Assembly (NCBI RefSeq): GCF_023159225.1
Contig: NC_063161.1
Coordinates: forward strand, 122,302,958-122,366,957
DNA length: 64,000 nucleotides
Origin: Perognathus longimembris pacificus
Taxonomy: Eukaryota > Chordata > Mammalia > Rodentia > Heteromyidae
Reading direction: 5' to 3'
Of the stretch, positions 20,901-31,752 are shown piece after piece; the stretch's first letter is position 1, and the number at the start of each line of letters is the position of its first letter. The notes under the pieces are model-generated. The model did no database searches. It was not told where the DNA came from and worked only from the letters and a program-made list of their open reading frames with translations. Both the position numbers and the translations under genes were made by a program.

Positions 20901-22446
20901 GAACTGGTTCAACACCTGCAACAAACTAAAACTAGATCCTTATATATCACCCTGCACCAAAATCAATTCCAAATGGATCAAAGACCTTGAAATTAAAACA
21001 GATACCCTGAAAACACTAAAAGAAGTTGTAAGAGAACCACTCAGACTCCTTGGCACAGGATGAAACTGCCTTAACAAAGACCCAGAAATGCTACAAATCA
21101 AAGAAAGGTTGAACAAATGGGACTGCATCAAACTGCCAAGCTTCTGCAAGGCAAAGGACATAGTTCCCAAGATAAACAGAAGGCCCACAGATTGGGAAAA
21201 GATCTTTACCGGCCATACAATGGACAAAGGCCTCATATCTAAAATATATGCAGAACTAAAATAAAATAAATTCCTCCAAAACAAAACCTCAAAGAACCAA
21301 CAGCCCCCTCAACAAGTGTGCTAAAGACGTAAAAAGAGAATTCTCTGATGAGGAAATGAAAATGGCCAAGAGACATATGAAAAAGTGCTCTACATCATTG
21401 GCCATAAAAGAAATGCAAATCAAAATAACACTGAGATTCCACCTCACCCCAGTAAGAATATCCATTATCAAGAAAACTAATAATAACAAGTGTTGGAGGG
21501 GATGTGGCAAAAAAAAAAAACCTGCTTCATTGTTGGTGGGAATGTAAACTTGTTCAGCCACTCTGGAAAGCAGTATGGAGATTCCTCAGAAGGCTAAATA
21601 TAGAACTCCCCTATGACCCAGCAGCCCCACTTTTGGGCATCTACCCAAAAGATTACAAACTAAAACACACTAAAGCCACCAGCACAACAATGTTCATCAC
21701 AGCACAATTTGTCATAGTTAAAATATGGAACCAACCCAGATGCCCCTCAGTAAATGAATGGATCAGGAAAATGTGGTACATACACACAATGGAATTTTAT
21801 GTCTTTATAAGAAAGTATCACATTGCCCCATTCATAAGGAAATCGAAGGATTTGGAAAAAATTATACTAAGTGAAGTGAGCCAAACCCAAAGAGACATGG
21901 ACTCTATGGTTTCCCTCATAGGGAATAGTTAGCACAGGTTTAGGCTAGTCACAGCAAAGGATCACAAGTGCCCAATAGCTATACCCTTATGAATGCATAA
22001 GATGATGCTAAGTGAATGAACTCCATGTTATGGAAACAAGTGTTATATCACTGTTGTAATAACTTTCAACATGCCATGTGAAACCGTAGCTTCTTTTGTT
22101 GATGATCCTCTTGTATCCCCTTCCTGTGGTTGTTCCTGCACTATCATTCTATCTCATCTGAGTGCCCTGGATACTGTATATACTGGTATTAGAAGTAGGG
22201 AAGTGAAAGGAAATATTAAAATTGAGAGACAAAGGATAAAAAGACAAATGACTCCAAAAACAATACTTGCAAAACTATTTGGTGAAAACCAAATGAACAA
22301 CTCATGGGGGTAAAGGGGAAGGGGGAGGGGAGGGGGAATTAAGGGAGGAGGTAACAAATAGTACAAGAAATGTACCCATGGCCTTACATATGAAACTGTA
22401 ACTCCTCTGTACATCACTTTGACAATAAATAATAATTTTTTTAAAA
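17901..22446 (+). mobile_element. Longest LINE-1 in the window, 13-bp target duplication
   Basis: About 4.5 kb. It starts some 175 bases before the ORF2 start (probably the end of ORF1 plus the inter-ORF spacer) and runs through ORF2 and the 3' UTR to an A-rich tail. The 13-bp direct repeat AAAGAATAAAATG flanks it at 17888-17900 and 22447-22459. The 3' UTR (about 21933-22440) has the same landmarks as the 10.1-kb copy, including a G-rich tract at about 22305-22338 and the TATGAAACTGTAACTCCTCTGTACATC block before GACAATAAATAATAA. The 5' UTR and most of ORF1 are missing, so it is 5'-truncated and had no promoter of its own. Confidence 0.93.
18076..21932 (+). pseudogene. LINE-1 ORF2, whole span but broken
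   Basis: The start ATG at 18076 gives M-K-G-T-N-G-H-F-S-T-L, like other mammalian ORF2 starts. A TGA stops it at codon 24 (18145-18147), where an arginine codon is usual; a CpG decay CGA to TGA would explain it. The length (3857 bases) fits an ORF2 of about 1280 codons with small indels. Endonuclease landmarks: C-C-L-Q-E-T-H around 18191, G-D-L-N at about 18541-18552, and S-D-H near 18799. Linker 18878-19258. Reverse transcriptase 19391-20266 with [11 protein letters not shown] near 19891 and F-A-D-D at 20184-20195. C-terminal Cys-rich domain around 21491-21550, damaged by an A-run. Frame shifts separate each block. No function is possible. Confidence 0.92.
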
Positions 22447-22459
22447 AAAGAATAAAATG

Positions 22460-22982
22460 TGTGATGCTCTTGTATCTTTACCAGTCAAAGGAACTTCACT
22501 GGTTAAAAACAAAGAGAAAGCTAAGAAGAAAGAAATAATAAAGAAAACTCTCAGCTATATTTTAGTAGTAGAAACAATATAGCATTTCGATGAAGTTATC
22601 CTCAGAGGAAAGCAAAGGCATGACTCAAGAATTACTCCTAGATGGAAGATCTGTCTGAGCCATTGAGTGGGAGGTAGCACCATTTATGAAGCTGATTAAG
22701 ACAGGAAAAGGACACATTTTGTTTTGTTATTGCTTTGTTTGTTCAGTTTTGGAGCTGACTGACTGGCTGGTTACCTGCTGGAGGTGGATAGATTAAAGTT
22801 CAAGATTTCCATTGAAAATTAATTTTAAGAAATCTGCTGTGAGACATCCAAGTACAGATCAAGCAGGCAGTTACATAACTTCTGGAGTCCACAGGAGTTG
22901 CCATAGATAGTTTTGTATATTAGAAAGTGTTGTACATATCCATTAAGCACAAGACAATTCTTCTAGCTTTGATTTTTCATCT
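22460..22982. other. Unrecognised sequence
   Basis: Directly downstream of the L1 target duplication; no gene or repeat recognised. Confidence 0.45.
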
Positions 22983-23190
22983 GACCAATATTTACTTGTA
23001 CCTACTGTGGGCCAAAATCTGTTGTTGGTATTCAGAACATGATATCAAACAGACATGATATCAAAAAGACAACCCTTTCTTTCCCCTGAGTCTCACCTAC
23101 CATTGGGGTATACAAGCAATATACAAGTAAAGGGTAAATATGCTAATTTCAAATAGTGCAAGAGCCATAAGAAAGGCACAGAGTATTATG
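22983..23190 (+). mobile_element. Ancient mammal-wide repeat (L2/MIR-class type)
   Basis: CCAATATTTACTTGTACCTACTGTGGGCC ... CAACCCTTTCTTTCC ... ATACAAGTAAAGGG ... CAAGAGCCATAAG follows the usual order of a 'TTTATTGAGCACCTACTATGTGCCAG ... GTCCCTGCCCTC ... ACAAGTAAAC' ancient repeat. I do not commit to the family. A similar stretch is at 46660-46805. Confidence 0.4.
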
Positions 23191-23277
23191 AGGTCAACTA
23201 ATGTAGACAGAGGAATAGATAAGTGACTTTAAAACACCTTTTAACATGTAATTATAAATAAAATGTGCTTTTATGTT

Positions 23278-23430
23278 GTGTATGATGGCTCATGCCTATG
23301 ATCCTTTTTAGAGCTTCATTTCTGGCTTTTTGGTAGTTAATTGGAGATGAGTCTTAAGGATGTTCCTGCTCAGGCTGGCTTCAAAACAGGATCCTCAGAT
23401 CTCAGCCTCTTGACTATCTAGGTAATCATT
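23278..23430. mobile_element. Two 7SL-like SINE pieces head to head
   Basis: Bases 23278-23305 read TGTGTATGATGGCTCATGCCTATGATCC, the 5' end of a 7SL/B1-like SINE on the plus strand. Bases 23322-23430 are the same type of monomer on the minus strand (plus text GCTCAGGCTGGCTTC, GGATCCTCAGATCTCAGCCTC). They may come from two insertions or from a local inversion. No Geo half was found. Confidence 0.5.
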
Positions 23431-23564
23431 ACTTTTGCAGCAAAGCTAGTGATCATAAAAATATGTCTTGAGGTGTAGCTTGCCAGTTATGTAAGGGAGC
23501 TGATTCTACACTACAAGCAAATAGAAGCAGGAGATTTAAGTCAAATTTGAAACTATTCTTCTTC

Positions 23565-24640
23565 TTTTCTTTTTATTGTAGAGGTGATGTACAAGGGGTT
23601 ACAGTTATACAAGTAAGGAAATGAACACAATTCTTGTTAAATATTGTTATCCCCTCCCTCATTTTCTTCAACTACCCCTCCCCTGACCTCACTGGCCACC
23701 AAAGTGTAAAGTTCATTTCCAACATAGTGTCTTATGATTATCACTGTTGCACTGGTTCACCCTTTGTCCTTTGTCTCACTATTTCTGTGACTCCCCTTCC
23801 CATCTTCAAATCAAATAAAATTATATTCAAGGCAAAGGGTACTGAAATAAAAAACAATACAATAGGAGGAAAACCAAAGGAAAAAAAGAAGAAAAGAAAT
23901 AACTGAATACACTTTACTAAAAAAAATACAAAAACCTGGTTTCCCTATCTTGTAGTTCATTTCCATGAGCACCATTTAAGAAAAGTAGGATAAATGGGAA
24001 TACATTAAACTGCAGAGCTCCTGCATGACAAAGGACATAGCCAGCAAATTAAGTGGAAAGCCCACAGATTTGGAGAAGTCCTTCACCAGCTATACAACAG
24101 TCAAGGTCCTCATATACTTGGAGCTCAAAATATTAAACAAAAATATCCTCAAAGAAACAACTACCCCATTAATAAGTGGGCTAAAGACTTAAATTGAGAT
24201 TTCTCTGAAGAGGAAATAAGAATGGTCAATAGACACAGGAAGAAAAGTGTAACAACTCTTGCTGTAAAAGAAATGCAAATCAAAACAACATTGAGATTTC
24301 ACCTCACCTCAGATAGAATGGTCATTATAAAAAAACTAATAACAAGAGATATTGGTAGGGATATCAACAAAAGGGAATGCTACTACACTGTTGGTGGGAA
24401 TGTAAACAGCTTCAACCACTCTAGAAAGCATTATGGAGGTTCATCAAAAGTTTAACCATATAGCCTAGTGGCAAGAGTGCCTGCCTCGGTATACCCGAGG
24501 CCCTAGGTTCGATTCCCCAGCACCACATATACAGAAAACGGCCAGAAGCGGCGCTGTGGCTCAAGTGGCAGAGTGCTAGCCTTGAGCGGGAAGAAGCCAG
24601 GGACAGTGCTTAAGCCCTGAGTCCAAGGCCCAGGACTGGC

Positions 24641-24677
<37 letters not shown>

Positions 24678-25065
24678 AACCATAGAGCTTCACCTATGAC
24701 CCAGAAATTCCACTCCTGGGCATTTACCCAAATGATAACAAGCAAGGCCATACTAAAGCTACTAGCACAACTGTGTTCACTGCGGCTTTATTTACCATAG
24801 CCAAGATTTGGAATCAACCCAGATGCCTCTTAGTGGATGAATGGATCGAGATAATGTGGTATATATACAGAATGGAATTCTGTGCTTCCATCAGAAAGAA
24901 TGATATCACTCCATTCATAAGGAAATAAAAAGACTTGGAAAAAAAAAAACATATTAAGTGAAGTAAGCCAGACACAAAGAAGCATAGGCTCCATGGTTTC
25001 CCTCATTTATCATAATTGCTAGGATAGTCATAGAATAACCACAGTAGCTCAGTTGTTATTTTCTT
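23565..25065 (-). mobile_element. LINE-1 with 5' inversion (twin-primed), SINE nested inside
   Basis: From 23565 to 23975 this is the 3' UTR of an older L1 subfamily on the minus strand. It begins TTTTTATTGTAGAGGTGATGTACAAGG and is collinear with 16255-16670. At about 23985-23995 the orientation flips. ORF2 C-terminal text then runs on the plus strand from AAATGGGAATACATTAAACTGCAGAGC to about 25065, where a decayed GATAGTCATAGAATAACC...GCTCAGTTG stretch matches the start of the 3' UTR. The end of the inverted part and the start of the 3' part nearly meet in L1 coordinates, as in twin priming. Bases 24461-24670 are a later IDL-Geo insertion. No clean flanking duplication was found. Confidence 0.75.
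24461..24670 (+). mobile_element. IDL-Geo SINE nested in an L1, 14-bp target duplication
   Basis: It starts directly at TAGCCTAGTGGC, lacks the GGGGCTGGGGA leader, has an exact B box (GGTTCGATTCC) and a Geo half with the GAAGCGGCGCTGTGG and CTTGAGCGGGAAG variants. A pure A tail of about 32 bases ends it. The 14-bp repeat AAAGTTTAACCATA lies at 24447-24460 and 24671-24684; removing the SINE restores L1 text continuous with the other copies. The long pure tail and perfect repeat suggest a young insertion. Confidence 0.93.
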
Positions 25066-25664
25066 TATAATTGGAAAATTATAAACTTCTCTGTCATCCA
25101 GTAACAAGCAATGTTAGGTCTTTAAGTTTCATCATCTGCCAAGCAGATCAAATAACCTGTATCACTGATCACCTCACATAATTTTTTACCTTCCTAGAGT
25201 AAATAACTAAGCCTTGAACAGTTTGAAAGCTCATCTGATCTATTATTGTTGCTCTATAAGAAGAATAGGAACTATACGGTTGCTGATGAGATTTTGTATT
25301 TATCTGGTCCTTATGGCCAAGAATTGAAAACATCCTAAAACCAACATATTCCTTCTGACGTTCAAAGCCTGTACTCCTCCTGTACCTCTTATAAATACTG
25401 TCCCTTACAACACAAATACTTTGATCACCATCAATCATAATTGATGTATGGATAATAGTAATGATGAATAGTAATAATGATGGGATGCTGAATTACATGA
25501 AGATTTCATTATTTCATCTCTATATGTTTGGATCTGATATACAAATATATGAAACAATCTTAAGTTATCTAATTGTCTGTCTCACATAAGGGTTGTTGAC
25601 TTTATTAAACGAAATTCTTTCAGATTCCAGAAAATCAGATGATCTTGCCCTTTTTTTTCCATGT
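25066..25664. other. Unrecognised AT-rich sequence
   Basis: No gene or assigned repeat. The 89-codon minus frame at 25169-25438 has no recognisable motif. Confidence 0.45.
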
Positions 25665-25830
25665 CCTGTTTCTTTTTTTTATTTAGTGTATATTAATTGT
25701 ACAAAAGGGATCTGTTGTGGTATTTCTGTTCCAGCATACAATGTTAAATTTACTTTCTCCATTATTCTTTCTTACCCCTCCCAATTCTTGTTCTTTATTA
25801 CATTATTCCAGAAACTCAGAAGAATATGAA
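25665..25830 (-). mobile_element. Old LINE-1 3' end
   Basis: TTTTTTTATTTAGTGTATATTAATTGTACAAAAGGG, a CTGTTGTGGTATTTCTGTTCC stretch and a C/T-rich CTTACCCCTCCCAATTC segment follow the reversed 3' UTR order of an old mammalian L1. The T run at the left is the reversed tail. Confidence 0.5.
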
Positions 25831-26690
25831 TAATGCAAACCTTGCTCTATAAAGCTCAATTTTCTACTGTTCCCCAAGACCAAATCTGTCTATCCTTAGA
25901 GAAGAAATTTGAAGGCAAGGATGTTGACCATTAAAATGTTCCCTTTCTCATCTCACCGTAGTTGACAGTTACAAGTTTTTGGAAATATGCTATTATCCTA
26001 TCTTAATTATGAAAAGCCATAGCCTAGAAGTATCAGTTTCATTGCTCCTACAGAACCAGAATGTCATCTATTCAGCTATATGCCATAGAAGAACAAACTA
26101 CTGCTAATCAACAAACATTAATTCTAGTCCTTTCCTAACCCAGCAGTGATGGACAGACAATATGGAGCACAAAAAAAGGTGAAAAAGTACCGTCTCAAGC
26201 ACAGAAGAACACTTACAGGCCCGTCAAAATACTAAAAAGTAATGCATTTTATGAGTCTCATGATTGTCTGTAAGTTAAACACAAATCAAATGGGCTAGAT
26301 GCTCCTTTTGCAATTTTCATTTCATTATCTAAAAATCACTGTTGGAATTGATTAGCCTTCTACAAGGGAATAAAGCTATAATTAGAAACAATTTAACCAA
26401 TATTGAAGATTATCAAGCATAAATCTATGAATAACTAGGCTAGGGACAGGAAAAGAATTCTAATGCTTTTTGTCCAACTGTTTGAATCCATCACTTTCTC
26501 TCCGCTCAGGTGTGAAATTCTTCCAAATCAAGATTCATTTGGGTTAACAAGCCTATTTTGAAAGGTAACTAACTCTAAGGGAATTGCTTTAACAATTAAG
26601 TCCTTTATGGAGAGTGCACAGGCTGCCTTAGATTACTTCCCTCCTAAACTCTAGTTGAGATAATCCCCAGAGAAATGAGCATTTTAATAG
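25831..26690. other. Repeat-free AT-rich sequence
   Basis: No mobile element or gene recognised. The absence of repeats over about 850 bases and the well-mixed text make it a candidate for conserved non-coding DNA; see findings. Confidence 0.4.
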
Positions 26691-26691
26691 A

Positions 26692-26708
26692 TCACACACA
26701 GAGACACA

Positions 26709-26742
<34 letters not shown>
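26692..26742. repeat. (CA)n microsatellite
   Basis: CA dinucleotides with a few GA interruptions at the left; pure from about 26710 to 26740. Confidence 0.95.
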
Positions 26743-26743
<1 letters not shown>

Positions 26744-28087
26744 CTATTGTAGATTATGGGCAGATAAACTATAAGAGAATCTATGCTTGGATAAGATGTA
26801 AAAATGAGTGAAGGAGGCTGACAGCAACTAGAAAGAATGAAGTAATAGAGAAGACAGGTAAAGAGAGATGATCATGACTGGCCTAAAATCAAGATAAGTG
26901 CTTCAGATTTTGTCCTGCAACAGAAAGGGTTAATCTGATTCAAGTATGATATATGTATATGTGAGAGAGCATAATGGAAGTCTTTTTGTACAATTAATAC
27001 AGAGAAAGAAAAAAGAAATGAATACAATTTAATAAAAAAGTAAAATGCTGCTTAAAAAGTGGTCCTGGATAATTTCTAGTTTTCACTTCACTGCTGCCTT
27101 TAACTACTCATATATATGTAATGTGTTAGTTTGTGGTATAATATAAACTAATACTATAAATTACCAGGCTTTTATAAATGACAGAAATTTGCTTATTACA
27201 TTTTAGTGTGAGATCCAAGTGCAAGTACTGTTGGGTTCTGGGAAATGACCTTTTCTAGGGTGCAAATGGCTCACTTCTCACTGGTCCATTGACAGACATG
27301 CTCTGGGGTCTCTTGTACTAGACCTCACTTATGAGCTCTAAGTTCATGTACCTAATACTCCCAAATTCCCTTCAGTACCATAATATTGGGTAAAGATTTT
27401 CTCTATGAATTCAGGGGGATACAGACTATGACAAGTAGATAGAAATATAATGGGCTATGCCAAAAGATAAAAGTTAAAAGCAGCCTTCATATTTTTCCTA
27501 CATTGTAGACACAAATTATATAAAAATCCATAAAAAAAAAGAAAAAATCCATAAACTCTGTGATTAAAAAAAACTCCATGTGATCTTTATATTCCAAATT
27601 TTGGTAATAGCTAAAAAGAATATACATTTTTTTCTTTTGCATTGCAACAGCTTTATAGACTTAAAAGAAAATCTAAGTAAATTGAAAGGCATATGAGTTT
27701 GTGGAGATGGGTTGTCAATGTGAGAGTCAAAGTTGGGACAGCTATCTTAATTCACTGTCTCTTGCCTGCATTTCTTGGACTGTTATTCTAGTGAGCCACA
27801 GCCAGAAATAATCATATTTGCAGACTCAATACAAACTGTCTTGCCGTGAATATTCCAGAGGTTTGACAGACTTCCAGAGAACTTGTACAATTCAATGGGG
27901 AGGCTTAAGAAAACCAGTTTCTACCAGACTCAAGAGTCAAATAAAAGCATTTTAACTCTATTACTTACTCGGCAGCTCAAATACATTTTGCTAAGAGATT
28001 ATATATAGTTTTGGACAGCAAATAGATAATCTGTAAACTGCCTGTGGTGAGAGTTGCTTTAAGAATCTCAAACCTAGCTGGAAGGAA
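26743..28087. other. Unrecognised sequence
   Basis: No gene or assigned repeat seen in this stretch; AT-rich, short frames only. Confidence 0.45.
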
Positions 28088-28240
28088 CAGCGTGGTGACT
28101 TGCACCACACAGTGACTCAGTGGGCTGAGAGAACTCTGGGGACTTGTGTTTTCAGTCCAGCTCTGCCCCCACAGCTTTGCCACACAACTCTGGGAAGTCT
28201 TTTAACCTGTTTCAGCTGCACTTTGCTCTTTAGCTTCAGA
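28088..28240 (+). mobile_element. MIR
   Basis: Plus-strand order fits MIR: ACAGCGTGGTGACTTGC at the tRNA-like head, GTCCAGCTCTGCC (B-box side), then CACAACTCTGGGAAGTC and TTTTAACCTGTTTCAGCTGCAC, the well-known '...GACCTTGGGCAAGTCACTTAACCTCTC...' stretch in decayed form. Confidence 0.65.
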
Positions 28241-30034
28241 GTTAATCATCAACCCTTGGGAAGAAAAACTAATTTAAATGATTTGTAAGCAAAAGGTTTT
28301 ATAGCATACAGCAAATAATAAACTCCAAGACTTTAAGCCCTTGATGGCATGAGTAAGTCAGTTTCCAAGCACTTACCTTCTCTCACCAAAGCAATCATCA
28401 ACAGTTTTTACAGGATTCTAATATCTATGATTGGTGAAGACTTCCTCATCCTTCTTAGTTGTAAAACCTCAAGATTTTGCAGTCCATATCCCAAGCCCAC
28501 CAAATAAGTAAGGTCTAAAGTTAGTTTTTCTTAATTCCTGCTGAAAGTGCCATATGGTGGCTTGTATGCACCCTGGATCTGAAGCCAGTGATGGCTGGAG
28601 CCAACAGACTAGAAACCCATATCCACATGAAATGAAGCCAGATCCACAACCAATGCTTTAGGACTGGGTTATGGATATATCATTTAGCTTTCTGCCAGAG
28701 CATGAAAGCACGCTTGAAATCCAGAATAGACTTTTTTTGTGTATGTTCAGTTGAGCAGGCTCACATTTCAATCGACTGACTAGATCTAAACCCTAGACTG
28801 TATCAGTCTCTCATCTGGCTTCATAGGTCCCAATTTAGTCGGGGGAGGAGCAATTGCTGTTCTGATATTCCTATTTTTTTCAACAACATGTAACACTTTG
28901 CGGAAGAAACAAGCTGAGTGAAAACAACATTTTATAACTGTGATAGCCTACTTGTGTGTGTCCATTGAGATCCAAAATGATTTCAACCCTAAGTCACATT
29001 TCATTAACCCCAATCACACACAGATATATCAACACTTAGATTTCAATTGCCTGCGCTGCTTTAATGATGAGGGAGCTTGTGGAAATTGCCTGTACTTATC
29101 TCACAGAATAAAAACTACATACAATATATTGTATAGCTACCCTAAGCATACTAATATGAAGTTATTATACTAAGAGGTTTGGAATATAATTTGAACACAA
29201 TGAGAGGTCATGAGATACTCTTTTCCAAAGTTGTCCCAGAGTTATTATTTCAATCCAGTATGACTCCTCTCCTTATAATAATATACATGTTTTGATAACC
29301 TTCCATTGTGGGCTCCAAGGTCTATTTGTCCTCACAATCTAGGTTGAATTAAAAATATACAGCCTTGTTCGTTGTTCTTGTTATTTCTAAATCACAGCAC
29401 TTATAGTGTCTTTAGGAAAACTTCTCAGAGTTACATTTAAGAGTATAAGAGAGAACTTTAATAACCCTATTTCTAAAAATACTATTGGTTCCCTCAAGAT
29501 GTTCAAAAGAATAAGGCCATCACTAATTTGTCCTTAAATTGTTTACTTGATGCTGTAATTCATTTCCATACCCAAATTCCATATGATTGGTGTTGGGCAT
29601 AAGTTCTACATGTAGCTTGATGGAAGTCATGCTTAATTCTAATCTCTTTAGTAGAGAAAATGTCTTCTAGAACAGAGTTATGAGCTGAAAATAGGCTTGT
29701 TCACTTCATAAAAATAATAGCATGCTGGCTTCATTTTTACACTAAAATTGCTACTTTTTTTCTATCTCCAGCAACTACTGCCAACTCTAAATCACAGTCT
29801 CTCACTTATTCTTGAACAAGAATAATACTTTTTATTTAATATTAAGAATTGTATGAAGAATATCCAAAACATTCACTCAAAAATAGTTGAGTAGCTATTA
29901 TATGCCAGGATGTGGTCTATGTAACAGTTTGATGGAGAAAATGTAGTACTACTTATTCAAAAGTATGGGTGATGTGACTCTGCTATGCTTGTGGATATCC
30001 ACACCACGTGAATTGTTTATGAACTTCAGATTTC
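28241..30034. other. Unrecognised sequence
   Basis: No gene or confident repeat. A 77-codon plus frame at 28940-29173 shows no family motif. A short piece near 29895 (GCTATTATATGCCAGGATGTG) may be an ancient mammal-wide repeat. Confidence 0.45.
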
Positions 30035-30480
30035 ATGTTTAATTTTAATTTTTATTATCTTTAAGTAATTATACAAAGGAGATGCCATATAACAAAGCAG
30101 TTCATGAAAACAATGGATCTTGATCAATGCCAACCCTTTCAACATTCTCACCCCATGTCAATTTACTGCTGTTCTTACTTTTCTTAATTTTGTAGTATAT
30201 ACATGAATTCTCCTCCATTTCCCCTTCTTTACCTTTCTCCCTTGCTCCCTCCTCCACCTTTCTCCCTTGCTCCCTCCTCCCACCACAGGATGTCCCCATT
30301 TCTTGGTGTGGATTTTATTAGGCGTTGACCTAGTCTTTCTAAAAGATTATACTATTTGATCTCCCCATAGAGTCTATTATACTTCAGTTAACTCATTTGT
30401 GACTAGTAACTTTCGGTTTTAACTTTCCCTCTCCTGACCAAGTATAACCCTTCTATAATAGAGATCAAGACATTTACTGT
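30035..30480 (-). mobile_element. LINE-1 3' end, intermediate-age subfamily
   Basis: The plus text ATCTTTAAGTAATTATACAAAGGAG, GCAGTTCATGAAAACAATGGATCTTGATCAATG and CTTTCAACATTCTCACCCC is the reverse of the L1 3' UTR that ends the copy at 43572-44294. It is also collinear with 33785-34110. It starts at the reversed A tail. The right boundary is approximate. A 25-bp tandem duplication (CCTTTCTCCCTTGCTCCCTC... at 30232-30256 and 30257-30281) lies in its pyrimidine-rich part. Confidence 0.65.
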
Positions 30481-30484
30481 TAGA

Positions 30485-31319
30485 AATCAAGGATTTTAGT
30501 CTGGACTGTGCAGAGTTCAATCAAAGTTTTCATCAAAGCTTCACAGGTGCTCATTGATGCAAGATTTATTTAAGTATATCTTCCTTTCTAATCCAGGTGA
30601 TACTGTTTCCTCATATTCATTTATGCTTCCCATTTGCTCTCAGTGGAAAAAGATTTATGATGGCATAGGGTCCAAACAAATGACATCATAGCTACCTCCA
30701 ACCATGGGCCAGTATTTCCCTCAGCACTAAGCAATTCCAGAATCCATTATGCTTTTCCCTCAAGACTTGACTCATAATTTTTGCTTCAGGTCAAAAGTGC
30801 TGGAGTTATAATGTCCCTTCACTTGGCAGATTAAACTTAGCTCAAGCCTTAAATAACTCTCACCTCTTTCCCTCTCCTTGGCCTGCCCTAAACTTACTTA
30901 AAATATCTTAGATGTTCTAGTCTTCCTTCTAACATTTGAGTTAATAAAATAATTTGTATGAGGCCCAGAAAGAGAATACAAATGGGGAATGTTTACAAAC
31001 ATACGTTGGTCCCGTTCAGGAAAAAACTTGCCCTGAGGAATTGGCAAGTTTGGTGCAGTTTTTGGGTTTGAGCACTACTCAAGAAGTCTAAGCCATAGTG
31101 GTTTTAAAGGTGCTACACATTTAGATTGAACCACTTACACTAGTTGTTCCTATGGAAATCTTACCCAGCAGTCTGGTGAGCAGAATTTCCCTGCCCACAT
31201 AGCTTTCCTTATAGCATACTGAACAGAGTAGCTAACACATATGTCCATTTTTCTTGAAAGCTAAGTTTCTCATTGTAAATGGATATGGCACTCTGCTCCA
31301 CTGTACTAATCGTTCTCTA
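30485..31319. other. Unrecognised sequence
   Basis: No gene or assigned repeat seen. Confidence 0.45.
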
Positions 31320-31320
31320 A

Positions 31321-31532
31321 TTTTTTTTTTTTTTTTTTTTGCCAGTCCTGGGGCTTGGACTCTGGGACTGAGCACTGTCCCTGGCTTCTTTTTTGCTCAA
31401 GGCTAGCACTCTGCCACTTGAGCCACAGCGCCACTTCTGGCCATTTTCTGTATATGTGGTGCTGGGGAATCGAACCCAGGGCCTCATGTATATGAGGCAG
31501 GCACTCTTGCCACTAGGCCATATCCCCAGCCC
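31321..31532 (-). mobile_element. IDL-Geo SINE
   Basis: Full-length copy on the minus strand. Plus text begins with a run of 20 T, then GCCAGTCCTGGGGCTTGGAC (end of Geo), GCTCAAGGCTAGCACTCTGCC and GTGGTGCTGGGGAATCGAACCC (B box reversed). It ends CACTAGGCCATATCCCCAGCCC (A box and leader reversed). Flanking duplication is unclear because both sides are A/T runs. Confidence 0.9.
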
Positions 31533-31607
31533 TAAAAATTTTTTGATACTGCAGCCCATCTTCAGAAAAAGATCACTTCTAAAAACTAGAGACATTCAAA
31601 TTTCTAG

Positions 31608-31705
31608 ACCATATATATATACATATATATACATATCCATATATGTGTGTGTTGTGTGTATATATATGTGTGTGTGTTGTGCATATATATGTATGTGTGT
31701 TGTAT

Positions 31706-31750
<45 letters not shown>
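31608..31750. repeat. Compound (TA)/(TG)/(CA) simple repeat
   Basis: Alternating TATA, TGTG blocks at 31608-31706 followed by a pure (CA)n of about 21 units at 31707-31749. The adjacent GTGTGTG...CACACAC text makes a large imperfect palindrome. Confidence 0.9.

Positions 31751-31752
<2 letters not shown>

Noticed and set aside
31317..31595. Repeated protein-like frames with GIWPSGKSA and PGPWTQG-type text (also at 15.7, 24.5, 36.5, 40.3 and 49.5 kb)
   Set aside because: They are translations of IDL-Geo SINEs, recurring wherever a copy lies, and are not a protein family.
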